Assembly (NCBI GenBank): GCA_011176655.1
Contig: DUEB01000017.1
Location: 1 to 8,212, forward strand
Source: Dehalococcoidia bacterium
GTDB taxonomy: Bacteria > Chloroflexota > Dehalococcoidia > Dehalococcoidales > UBA5760
Reading direction: 5' to 3'
DNA: 8,212 bases
The translations under genes were made by a program, and so were the position numbers. The notes under the pieces are model-generated. The model ran no database searches and had not been told where the DNA came from. It was given only the letters and a program-made list of their open reading frames with translations. Below are positions 1-5,798 of the stretch, piece after piece. Each line of letters opens with the position of its first letter. Position 1 is the first letter of the stretch.

Positions 1-183
1 GCGCTGAGGGAAGAAGACAACAGGGTGCTGATTAATTCGAACAGGTGCTACCGGTGCGGACTTTGCCGGGACCTGTGTATTATGCTCGCGTCAAACAACC
101 GGAGGAATTTTGACGCTACTCCCAATATTCCCAGCCGTAAAGAGGTTACCTCAAAGACGACAGAGGAAGCAGTGAAAGCCTAG
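1..183 (+). CDS. C-terminal fragment of a ferredoxin-like iron-sulfur protein (5' partial)
   Basis: Frame 1 is open from the first base to a TAG at 181-183 and gives the last 60 residues of a protein whose start lies outside the window. Residues 16-26 of the fragment contain a CX2CX2CX3C motif (CYRCGLCRDLC), the spacing of a [4Fe-4S] ferredoxin cluster. The proline that usually follows the fourth cysteine is absent; the next residues are I-M-L-A. The 34 residues after the motif are polar and low in complexity (many K, T, E, N), so they look like a tail rather than a second cluster domain. The fragment could end a ferredoxin or the electron-transfer end of a larger oxidoreductase. Parent family and function cannot be decided from this piece. 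It converges on the minus-strand tRNA gene. Confidence 0.6.
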   Translation, partial: ALREEDNRVLINSNRCYRCGLCRDLCIMLASNNRRNFDATPNIPSRKEVTSKTTEEAVKA

Positions 184-184
184 C

Positions 185-210
185 CCGCTGTGGTGTCGCT
201 ACCCGAGCGG
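185..210. other. Imperfect hairpin between converging genes
   Basis: CCGCT (185-189) pairs with AGCGG (206-210) and GGT (192-194) with ACC (201-203). This gives a stem interrupted by a 2x2 internal loop and capped by a 6-nt loop. It lies two bases after the stop of the ferredoxin-like fragment and four bases beyond the 3' end of the tRNA, where a shared terminator would be expected. No T-tract follows on either strand, so a classical intrinsic terminator is not supported. Confidence 0.25.
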
Positions 211-213
211 AAA

Positions 214-286
214 TGGGCGGTACTGGACTTGAACCAGTGACCTCTTGCGTGTGAAGCAAGCGCTCTAACCACTGAGCTAACCGCCC
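214..286 (-). tRNA. tRNA-Val (anticodon CAC)
   Basis: Read on the minus strand, a complete cloverleaf folds. The acceptor GGGCGGT (286-280) pairs perfectly with ACCGCCC (221-215). The D stem is GCTC/GAGC. The anticodon stem CTTGC/GCAAG encloses the loop TTCACAC, so the anticodon is CAC, reading GTG valine codons. The variable loop is AGGTC, and the T arm is ACTGG/CCAGT around the TTCAAGT loop. Base 214 supplies an A discriminator. CCA is not encoded and must be added after transcription. All stems are intact, so the gene should be functional. No integrase gene or att-like duplication is visible beside it. Confidence 0.96.
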
Positions 287-298
287 CAAATCGTATCT

Positions 299-327
299 AT
301 TTTAGCCCCAAAAACCAGCCTTGTAAA
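299..327 (-). promoter_or_regulatory. Sigma70-type promoter for tRNA-Val
   Basis: On the minus strand a -35 box TTTACA (327-322) and a -10 box TAAAAT (304-299) are separated by exactly 17 bases. Transcription would start near 292, only a few bases before the tRNA 5' end at 286, which is the usual arrangement for a bacterial tRNA gene. The boxes match the consensus at 5 of 6 positions each. The promoter is inferred from sequence only. Confidence 0.7.
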
Positions 328-371
328 GATAGACCTCTAACCGGAGATAACCTAGAGAAGATTATGACCGG

Positions 372-2258
372 CTACGGCTTCGGCTGTATTAAGGGGGCTA
401 CCCACTCGATGCCCAGCTCTCCTAGCTTGCCCGCCGACGGCACACCCTGAGGCCAGCCCATCATCTCGTAGTAGGTCGCCACCGCCTTGTGGAAGGTATC
501 CGCATCGGGGGCTACTCCCTGAAGAGGGCCTGAAGCCTGAGGGGTGAAAAAACGCTGGGGAAGGGTATCGTCGGCACTGGTAAAGCCCTCCCTGAGATTA
601 AAACACTGCGCCAGATTGGCCGCCCGCTCTCCCACCTGCATCAACTCAGAGACGCTGGTCTCCCAACCGGTGACGGCATTGACCAGCCGGGACAACCTCT
701 CGAGTCCCACCAGACCGTAGAACATGACGAAGAAGCAACAGACAGCGCTATTCAGAAAGTGAATCCACATGTTATTAGCCATAAGCAGCCGTATCTTGGC
801 CGGAGACAGGTCGTCGACCGGCAGGGGCTCTGTGATGCCCAGGACCTTCATTTCCTGCAGCAGGGGGCCCTGCTTGGCGAAGTTACTATCGTGCATATTG
901 TGGACATGGTCAGGCCCGGTCGGCGACACAACGTAACCGACACCGAGACCCTGCTTCCAGCGCGGCTCGTGCATCGCCATCTCCATACCCTTGACATGGA
1001 GGGCGAGTTCCTCAGCCCCGGCTCCTATCTCCCTGGCGGCCCGGGCCACACCCTCAGCCAGTAAGGCCCCCAGACCTTCACGGCGGGAAATCTGCTCAAT
1101 CATGTGGAGCATAGCCGGCCCGTTTCCAAAACGCAGGTCCAGGCCGCCGGTATCTCTCCGTGTCAGGAGACCCCGCTCAAAACACTCCATAGCAAAGCCG
1201 ATGACGCCACCGCAGGAAATGCTGTCCACGCCGTAAGCCGCCGTGAGTTCATTACCCTTGGCGATAATCTCCAGGTTATCCAGACCACAGTTGGAGCCGA
1301 TAGCGGCTATGGTTTCATATTCGGGGCCTCCATAGCGCGGGTCAACGGCATAGGGCTCGTCCACCTTGACCTCCCGTTTGCAGTGGACAGGGCAGGCAAA
1401 ACAGCTCCGCTTCTTCACCAGGATGGTATCCTTCATGGTCTGTCCGCTTATCTTATCTGCGCCATCCAGGTAGCCCAGCTGGAAATTGCGGGTGGGCAGG
1501 CCCCCCGCCTGATTCAAGCCGGGAATAACCCGAGAGGTGCCGAATTCCTGAAGCGCCTGGGTGGCTACGGGAACGTTATCTCTAATCCAGCGGCCAATCT
1601 CCTTAACGGCCTCCGGCTCGGCCAGTGACAGGCGACGGCAGCCCCGGCAGGCAATCGCCTTCAGGTTCTTGGAACCCATGACCGCCCCCATCCCGGTCCT
1701 CCCGGCAAAGGCATCCAGGTCATTGGAGATACAGGCAAAACGCACCTGGTTCTCTCCGGCGGGCCCAATCTGAGCCACCTTTATCCCCGAGTCACCTAGC
1801 TCACCACGGATGGCCTGCTCACACTCCAGCGTCTTCAACCCCCAGAGGTGACGAGCATCCCTGACCTCGACCTGGCCGTCCCTGACGAAAAGATAGACCG
1901 GCTCTTCTGCCTTACCCTCAACGATTATGGCATCAAAGCCAGCCATTTTGAGTTCAGCCCCCCAGTAGCCCCCAGCCTCAGCCTCACCAAAGCCTCCGGT
2001 AAGCGGCGACTTGCCGCCCACGCTGTGACGGCCGCAGCCGCCTACGGGGACACCGGTCAGGGGGCCAGCGGCAAAGATGAGCTTATTCTCCGGGCCGAGT
2101 GGGTCGGCGCCCGCCGGCACCTCCTTGAGCAGAAAGTAGCCGACAAAACACTCACCACCGAAATACCGCCGGTAGAAACTATCTGCGGGCTCCTCTGTAG
2201 TCCATCTCCCGCGAGACAGGTTGACCCTCAGAATCCTGCCGTTATATCCATGCGACAC
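372..2258 (-). CDS. aor: Aldehyde ferredoxin oxidoreductase family protein (tungsten/molybdenum-pterin)
   Basis: A 628-residue protein of normal AOR length. This family oxidises aldehydes to acids, or in some members acts on other substrates, and passes electrons to ferredoxin in the cytoplasm through a bis-pterin W or Mo centre and one [4Fe-4S] cluster. The N-terminal half has the conserved pterin-binding block around residues 77-97 (GRHSVGGKSPLTGGFG and following) and the AGRTGMGAVMGSKNLKAI block at 185-202. Cluster ligands C286, C289 and C293 (CX2CX3C) match the Pyrococcus furiosus AOR pattern; the fourth is C508 or C507 in NSAVCC (503-508). D450-H451 may correspond to the active-site histidine region. 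Both DxxGL(C/D)-type pterin motifs are altered: A340 to D345 reads AAYGVD, and the second begins with N503. The start is GTG, chosen for the AGGAGG six bases upstream. The gene lies 67 bases downstream of the HAD gene. Family assignment is strong; the substrate is unknown, and the altered motifs argue against copying the name of the archaeal enzyme. Confidence 0.93.
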   Translation of the reverse strand: MSHGYNGRILRVNLSRGRWTTEEPADSFYRRYFGGECFVGYFLLKEVPAGADPLGPENKLIFAAGPLTGVPVGGCGRHSVGGKSPLTGGFGEAEAGGYWGAELKMAGFDAIIVEGKAEEPVYLFVRDGQVEVRDARHLWGLKTLECEQAIRGELGDSGIKVAQIGPAGENQVRFACISNDLDAFAGRTGMGAVMGSKNLKAIACRGCRRLSLAEPEAVKEIGRWIRDNVPVATQALQEFGTSRVIPGLNQAGGLPTRNFQLGYLDGADKISGQTMKDTILVKKRSCFACPVHCKREVKVDEPYAVDPRYGGPEYETIAAIGSNCGLDNLEIIAKGNELTAAYGVDSISCGGVIGFAMECFERGLLTRRDTGGLDLRFGNGPAMLHMIEQISRREGLGALLAEGVARAAREIGAGAEELALHVKGMEMAMHEPRWKQGLGVGYVVSPTGPDHVHNMHDSNFAKQGPLLQEMKVLGITEPLPVDDLSPAKIRLLMANNMWIHFLNSAVCCFFVMFYGLVGLERLSRLVNAVTGWETSVSELMQVGERAANLAQCFNLREGFTSADDTLPQRFFTPQASGPLQGVAPDADTFHKAVATYYEMMGWPQGVPSAGKLGELGIEWVAPLIQPKP

Positions 2259-2264
2259 AGCATA

Positions 2265-2270
2265 CCTCCT
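2265..2270 (-). promoter_or_regulatory. Ribosome binding site fixing the GTG start of the AOR gene
   Basis: A perfect AGGAGG on the minus strand (2270-2265) lies six bases before the GTG at 2258-2256. An ATG at 2263-2261 is in another frame and almost touches the site, so GTG is the supported start. Confidence 0.8.
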
Positions 2271-2325
2271 GAAACATAGCTCTAAAAGGTTTCCTCAAAA
2301 AGCAACCTAAAGACCAGCAGACCAG

Positions 2326-3147
2326 TCATAACAGAAGCTTTTTGATGGCTGCGGCCACGCCGCCACGCTCGACATCAAGGGTGACATAATCGGCAACTTC
2401 TTTAGCTCCGCTAGTGGCGTTACCCATGGCAACAGCCAGGCCGGCTGAAGACAAAAGCGAGATATCGTTATTACCATCCCCGATGGCGACAGTCTCGGCC
2501 GGGGTTATTCCCAGATGGGCAGTCAGCGCTTCCAAGCCCCTCCCCTTAGACACCCCGGGAGCAACTACATTGATGAAATCAACCCCGGGATAGCTCGGGG
2601 TGGTTACCCAGGAGAAGTGGAGGCGGTCGCCAAACTCAAGGTGGAAACGCCTGGCCATAGTAACCTCCTCGGGGGAGGTAGCCACCAGCCCGGCTTTGAT
2701 GATCGTCTCCCGCTCACAGATTTCATCGAAATCCGTTACGGTCGGCGGGATACCAAAGAAATCACGGTGCACCACCGCCGACCATGTCTCCCGCTCGACA
2801 AAATAGCGGGTCGCAGAGTAGAAATCAATACCCATCTCATGCACATGGGCAAACTCCACCGCCCGCTTAAGTACGGTCTTGTCAAGTGCCTGAACGTAGA
2901 CCTCACTCTGGTAAGCGGGGCTGTATACCAAAGCTCCGTCACAGAAGATGTGATAGCCATCCAGCGACAGCTCATCGAGAACCTGAGTGCAAGCCTGAAC
3001 GGCACGGCCGGTAGACAGCGAAACCTTTATGCCTGAATCGGAAACCCGGGCCAGGGCTTCCCTGTCCTCAGCCAGAATATTTCCGTCCTTACCGAGCAGG
3101 GTACCGTCGATATCCAACACCAGAAGTTTGTAAGCGCTACCGGTCAA
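2326..3147 (-). CDS. Cof-type HAD-superfamily phosphatase
   Basis: A 273-residue cytoplasmic hydrolase of the haloacid dehalogenase superfamily, Cof subfamily (C2-type cap), with the usual family length. All four catalytic motifs are present. Motif I is DIDGT, with nucleophile D12 and acid/base D14. Motif II is STGR at 45-48. Motif III is lysine 201 in SKGRGLEAL. Motif IV is GDGNND at 223-228, whose aspartates bind Mg2+. The cap lies between motifs II and III, roughly residues 80-190. Relatives dephosphorylate sugar phosphates, phosphoglycolate, pyridoxal phosphate or flavin intermediates; the sequence does not show which. The start is TTG, placed by a GAGGAG five bases upstream and leaving 11 residues before the nucleophile, as is normal. 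It is transcribed away from the formate dehydrogenase operon and is followed 67 bases later by the AOR gene with no clear terminator between, so co-transcription is possible. Confidence 0.93.
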   Translation of the reverse strand: MTGSAYKLLVLDIDGTLLGKDGNILAEDREALARVSDSGIKVSLSTGRAVQACTQVLDELSLDGYHIFCDGALVYSPAYQSEVYVQALDKTVLKRAVEFAHVHEMGIDFYSATRYFVERETWSAVVHRDFFGIPPTVTDFDEICERETIIKAGLVATSPEEVTMARRFHLEFGDRLHFSWVTTPSYPGVDFINVVAPGVSKGRGLEALTAHLGITPAETVAIGDGNNDISLLSSAGLAVAMGNATSGAKEVADYVTLDVERGGVAAAIKKLLL

Positions 3148-3152
3148 TCTGT

Positions 3153-3158
3153 CTCCTC
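3153..3158 (-). promoter_or_regulatory. Ribosome binding site fixing the TTG start of the HAD gene
   Basis: GAGGAG on the minus strand (3158-3153) lies five bases before TTG at 3147-3145. No ATG or GTG start gives a complete motif I with a comparable site, so the rare TTG start is supported. Confidence 0.7.
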
Positions 3159-3194
3159 AACCTGCCGACTTAAGCCAATACCGCCCTTAGCTCT

Positions 3195-3223
3195 GCTATA
3201 ATAAGGCATACCACCAATGCCAG
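3195..3223 (-). promoter_or_regulatory. Possible weak promoter for the HAD-AOR genes
   Basis: On the minus strand CTGGCA (3223-3218) and TATAGC (3200-3195) are 17 bases apart, each matching the sigma70 consensus at 4 of 6 positions. The position would give a leader of about 40 bases ahead of the TTG start of the HAD gene. The location in the divergent intergenic region is right, but the match is modest. The same AT-rich stretch reads TATAAT on the plus strand (3197-3202), there without a matching -35 box. Confidence 0.3.
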
Positions 3224-3268
3224 CACTGTCTCCGCCGCCAGGGAATCTAGCGAGCCACAAAGGAAGGG

Positions 3269-3297
3269 TTTACAAACGCATCCTGGGATATTATAAT
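3269..3297 (+). promoter_or_regulatory. Strong sigma70-type promoter of the formate dehydrogenase operon
   Basis: TTTACA (3269-3274) and a perfect TATAAT (3292-3297) are separated by 17 bases, the ideal spacing. Transcription would begin near 3304 and leave a leader of about 80 bases before the NuoE-like gene. The leader shows no obvious riboswitch fold or operator palindrome. The promoter lies inside the upstream in-frame extension of the first gene, which is one reason for choosing the later ATG start. Confidence 0.75.
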
Positions 3298-3368
3298 GCA
3301 TTTCAATACCAAAGACCAAACAAAATCGACAGTTTTCGAAGACAAGCTCGCTACGACCCTTTCAAACT

Positions 3369-3374
3369 GAGGAG
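3369..3374 (+). promoter_or_regulatory. Ribosome binding site fixing the ATG start of the NuoE-like gene
   Basis: GAGGAG at 3369-3374 lies ten bases before the ATG at 3385. The frame is open back to an ATG at 3217, but that one has no such site and lies upstream of the promoter. Confidence 0.65.
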
Positions 3375-3384
3375 ACTTATCTCT

Positions 3385-3846
3385 ATGGAGCCTGATATCA
3401 AGCAGCAACTTGGCGATATACTGTCAGACTACGAGGGGGACAGCAGCGAGCTCATTCCTATCCTGCAGGCAGCCCAGGAGAGGTTCGGCTACCTTCCCGA
3501 AGAGGTAATGGCCGGGATTGCCCAGTTCCTCAAGCTGGCGCCCAGCGCCGTTTACGGAGTGGGCACCTTCTACGCCCAGTTCAAGCTTACCCCCACTGGC
3601 AAGAGAACCGTCAAGGTATGCCGCGGCACCGCCTGCCACGTGAGAGGGGCTGACCGCATCCTCCAGGAGATAGAAAGGAGACTGGGCATCAAGCCGGGGG
3701 AGACGACCAGCGACCTGGAGTATTCCCTGGAAACCATTGCCTGCTTCGGCTCCTGTGCCCTGGCTCCGGTTATGGTGGCTGACAAGACCGTTTACGGCCG
3801 CATGACGCCGCCCAAGGTGGCACAGATTCTAGCGGATAGTAATTAA
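3385..3846 (+). CDS. nuoE: NuoE-like [2Fe-2S] subunit of NAD(P)-linked formate dehydrogenase
   Basis: A 153-residue thioredoxin-like [2Fe-2S] protein of the NuoE (24 kDa complex I subunit)/HydC/HylC family, near the usual length. Residues 1-60 form the helical N-terminal part, including the family-typical ILQAAQERFGYLPEE block (26-40) and the YGVGTFYAQF block (57-66). The cluster ligands are all present: C79 and C84 (CX4C), then C120 and C124 (CX3C). In related complexes this subunit binds beside the FMN subunit and helps with electron transfer in the diaphorase module. The frame extends upstream to 3217, but the extra 56 residues are unlike the family and overlap the promoter, so the start at 3385 with GAGGAG ahead of it is preferred. 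It is the first gene of the operon, followed 14 bases later by the NuoF-like gene. It is cytoplasmic, with no signal or membrane segment. Confidence 0.93.
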   Translation: MEPDIKQQLGDILSDYEGDSSELIPILQAAQERFGYLPEEVMAGIAQFLKLAPSAVYGVGTFYAQFKLTPTGKRTVKVCRGTACHVRGADRILQEIERRLGIKPGETTSDLEYSLETIACFGSCALAPVMVADKTVYGRMTPPKVAQILADSN

Positions 3847-3860
3847 TCGCCTGGAGTGTA

Positions 3861-5798
3861 ATGGTGGACTTCGACGAAATACGGGCTCGGGCGAACTCAG
3901 AGTGGCAGGCGCTGGAGAAAAGCGCTAGGCCGAGTATCTTTGTCGGCGCCGCTACCTGTGGCCGGGCCGCCGGCGCCGGCGCGGTGCTGGAAGCCATTAA
4001 CGAGGCGCTTACCCGTCATAAAATTGAGGCAAGCCTCACCCAGGTCGGCTGCCTCGGGCTGTGCTATGCCGAGCCGCTACTTGACATCGTGAAGCCGGGA
4101 CGCCCCCGCATTCACTACGGCAACCTCACCCCGGAGCTTGCCAGCCAACTCATCGAAGACTACCTCATAAAAGACAACCCCCACCCCGAGCTGGCCCTGG
4201 GCAGCAGCGGCGATGGGACGCTGCCCGATATCCCCAGGCTTTACGAGCTACCGGTACTCAAGCCCCAGGTAAGAATCGCCCTGCGTAACTGCGGGCTCAT
4301 CGACCCGGAGAACGCTAACCACTATATTGCCCGGGGCGGCTATAGCGGCCTCGCCAGGGCCCTGGAGATGACACCGGAGGCGGTAATCAGCGAGGTTCAG
4401 AAATCGGGGCTGCGCGGCCGGGGTGGCGCCGGCTTCCCCACCGGTCTCAAGTGGGAGTTCTCCCGCCGTGCCCAGGGAGCGCCGAAGTACATCGTCTGCA
4501 ACGCCGACGAAGGCGACCCCGGTGCCTTCATGGACAGGTCGCTCCTGGAGGGCGACCCCCACGCCGTTCTGGAAGGGATACTCATCGGGGCCTACGCCAT
4601 CGGGGCTAGCGAAGGCTATATCTATATCCGGGCGGAGTACCCCCTGGCTATCGAGAGGCTTAAGGTCGCCCTGCGCCAGATGCAGGACTACGGCTTAATC
4701 GGGGACAATATCCTGGGCTCCGGCCATAGCTTCCATCTTAAGATTAAGGAGGGGGCAGGAGCCTTCGTCTGCGGCGAGGAGACGGCCATGATTGCCTCCA
4801 TCGAGGGAAAGCGCGGTATGCCCCGCAGCCGACCCCCCTTCCCCGCCAACTCCGGCCTCTGGGGGAAACCGACCAATATCAACAACGTAGAGACCTGGGC
4901 TAACGTGTCGGCAATCTTAGAGAAGGGTGCCGAGTGGTATGCCGGCTACGGCACCGAGAAGAGCAAGGGCACCAAGACCTTTGCCCTGGCCGGTAAGATA
5001 AACCGCACCGGGCTTATTGAGGTGCCCATGGGTATCACCCTTGAGGAAATAATCTACGGCATCGGGGGCGGCATCCCCGACGGCAAGCGCTTCAAGGCAG
5101 TCCAGACCGGCGGCCCCTCCGGCGGCTGCCTGCCGGAAAGCCTGCTAAAGCTACCGGTTGACTATGATTCGCTGACCCAGGCCGGCTCCATCATGGGCTC
5201 CGGGGGCATGATTGTCCTAGACGAAGATAACTGCATCGTGGACACCGCCCGCTACTTTCTCTCCTTCACCCAGGCTGAGTCGTGCGGTAAATGCGTGCCC
5301 TGCCGCCTGGGCACCAAGCAGATGCTGGACATTCTGGAGGGTATCACCGGCGGCGACGGCAAGCCGGAAGACATCGACCTGCTTCAGAGGCTGAGTAACT
5401 CGATCAAGTCCGGCTCACTCTGCGCCCTGGGCGGGACGGCGCCCAACCCGGTGCTGACCACGCTCCGCTACTTCCGGGATGAATATGAGGAACACATCGC
5501 CGAGAGAAAATGCCGGGCGCGAGTCTGCCCTGCGCTGACCACCTACTACATTCTGCCCGATAAGTGCCAGGGGTGTCTCATCTGCCTCCGTAACTGTCCC
5601 GCTGAGGCGATATCCGGCGACAAGAGAATGGTACACGTCATTGACCAGAGTAAGTGCATCAAGTGCGGGGTCTGCCTTGAGGTCTGCCCGCCGCGCTTCA
5701 GCGCCGTAGCCAAGGTCTCGGCAGAGGAGATAGCCACCCCCACGGAACCGGTGCCGGTAAAGGTATCGAAACCGGGTAAGGACACGGATAGTAAATGA
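3861..5798 (+). CDS. nuoF: NuoF/HydB-like FMN- and NAD(H)-binding iron-sulfur subunit
   Basis: A 645-residue diaphorase subunit of extended HydB/HylB type, longer than the complex I NuoF core. In order: an N-terminal thioredoxin-like domain (about 1-105) with C33, C64 and C68 but no cysteine at the usual first ligand position; then the NuoF core. The core has the FMN-binding RGRGGAGFPTGLKW (185-198), the NAD-site NADEGDPGAFMDR (214-226) and GAGAFVCGEETAM (298-310). The N3-type [4Fe-4S] ligands are C475, C478, C481 and C521. A CX4C pair (C551, C556) follows. Last come two ferredoxin motifs, C569/C572/C575/C579 and C599/C602/C605/C609, and a charged tail. The subunit should exchange electrons between NAD(P)H and the Fe-S chain, and in bifurcating relatives also ferredoxin. 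The ATG at 3861 is only four bases after GGAG; GTG at 3864, seven bases after it, may be the real start. The stop overlaps the next gene by four bases (ATGA), suggesting coupled translation. Confidence 0.94.
   Translation: MVDFDEIRARANSEWQALEKSARPSIFVGAATCGRAAGAGAVLEAINEALTRHKIEASLTQVGCLGLCYAEPLLDIVKPGRPRIHYGNLTPELASQLIEDYLIKDNPHPELALGSSGDGTLPDIPRLYELPVLKPQVRIALRNCGLIDPENANHYIARGGYSGLARALEMTPEAVISEVQKSGLRGRGGAGFPTGLKWEFSRRAQGAPKYIVCNADEGDPGAFMDRSLLEGDPHAVLEGILIGAYAIGASEGYIYIRAEYPLAIERLKVALRQMQDYGLIGDNILGSGHSFHLKIKEGAGAFVCGEETAMIASIEGKRGMPRSRPPFPANSGLWGKPTNINNVETWANVSAILEKGAEWYAGYGTEKSKGTKTFALAGKINRTGLIEVPMGITLEEIIYGIGGGIPDGKRFKAVQTGGPSGGCLPESLLKLPVDYDSLTQAGSIMGSGGMIVLDEDNCIVDTARYFLSFTQAESCGKCVPCRLGTKQMLDILEGITGGDGKPEDIDLLQRLSNSIKSGSLCALGGTAPNPVLTTLRYFRDEYEEHIAERKCRARVCPALTTYYILPDKCQGCLICLRNCPAEAISGDKRMVHVIDQSKCIKCGVCLEVCPPRFSAVAKVSAEEIATPTEPVPVKVSKPGKDTDSK

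Larger units (their letters stand above)
3148..3384. other. Divergent intergenic region
   Basis: This 237-base stretch separates the HAD/AOR genes from the formate dehydrogenase operon and is the longest non-coding part of the window. It holds the strong plus-strand promoter, a possible weak minus-strand promoter, and both ribosome binding sites. I see no further gene, no convincing inverted repeat for a regulator and no riboswitch-like structure. The plus-strand open frame from 3217 is an in-frame extension and not a separate gene. Confidence 0.6.

Noticed and set aside
214..286. tRNA-Val as an integration site of a mobile element
   Set aside because: No integrase, no repeated tRNA 3' end and no composition break is visible around it.
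759..2279. Several plus-strand open frames of 70-174 codons opposite the AOR gene
   Set aside because: They lie wholly antisense to or overlapping a well-supported 628-residue gene, have arginine/proline/alanine-rich composition and show no family motifs.
2259..2325. Promoter or terminator between the HAD and AOR genes
   Set aside because: No hairpin with a T-tract is present, and candidate -35/-10 pairs on the minus strand match the consensus poorly.
3197..3202. A perfect TATAAT on the plus strand as a second operon promoter
   Set aside because: At spacings of 16-18 bases the upstream sequence has no resemblance to a -35 box; the site at 3269-3297 is far better.
3217..3384. Upstream extension of the NuoE-like gene to an ATG at 3217
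   Set aside because: The extra 56 residues do not resemble the family, overlap a strong promoter, and lack a good ribosome site; ATG 3385 has GAGGAG and gives the normal length.
3861..5798. Ordinary respiratory complex I (nuoE-nuoF-nuoG) instead of formate dehydrogenase
   Set aside because: The third gene has the CARLCHAPTVAGL and LRGQNNVQG active-site signatures of formate dehydrogenases, and the NuoF-like subunit has additional ferredoxin clusters not found in complex I.
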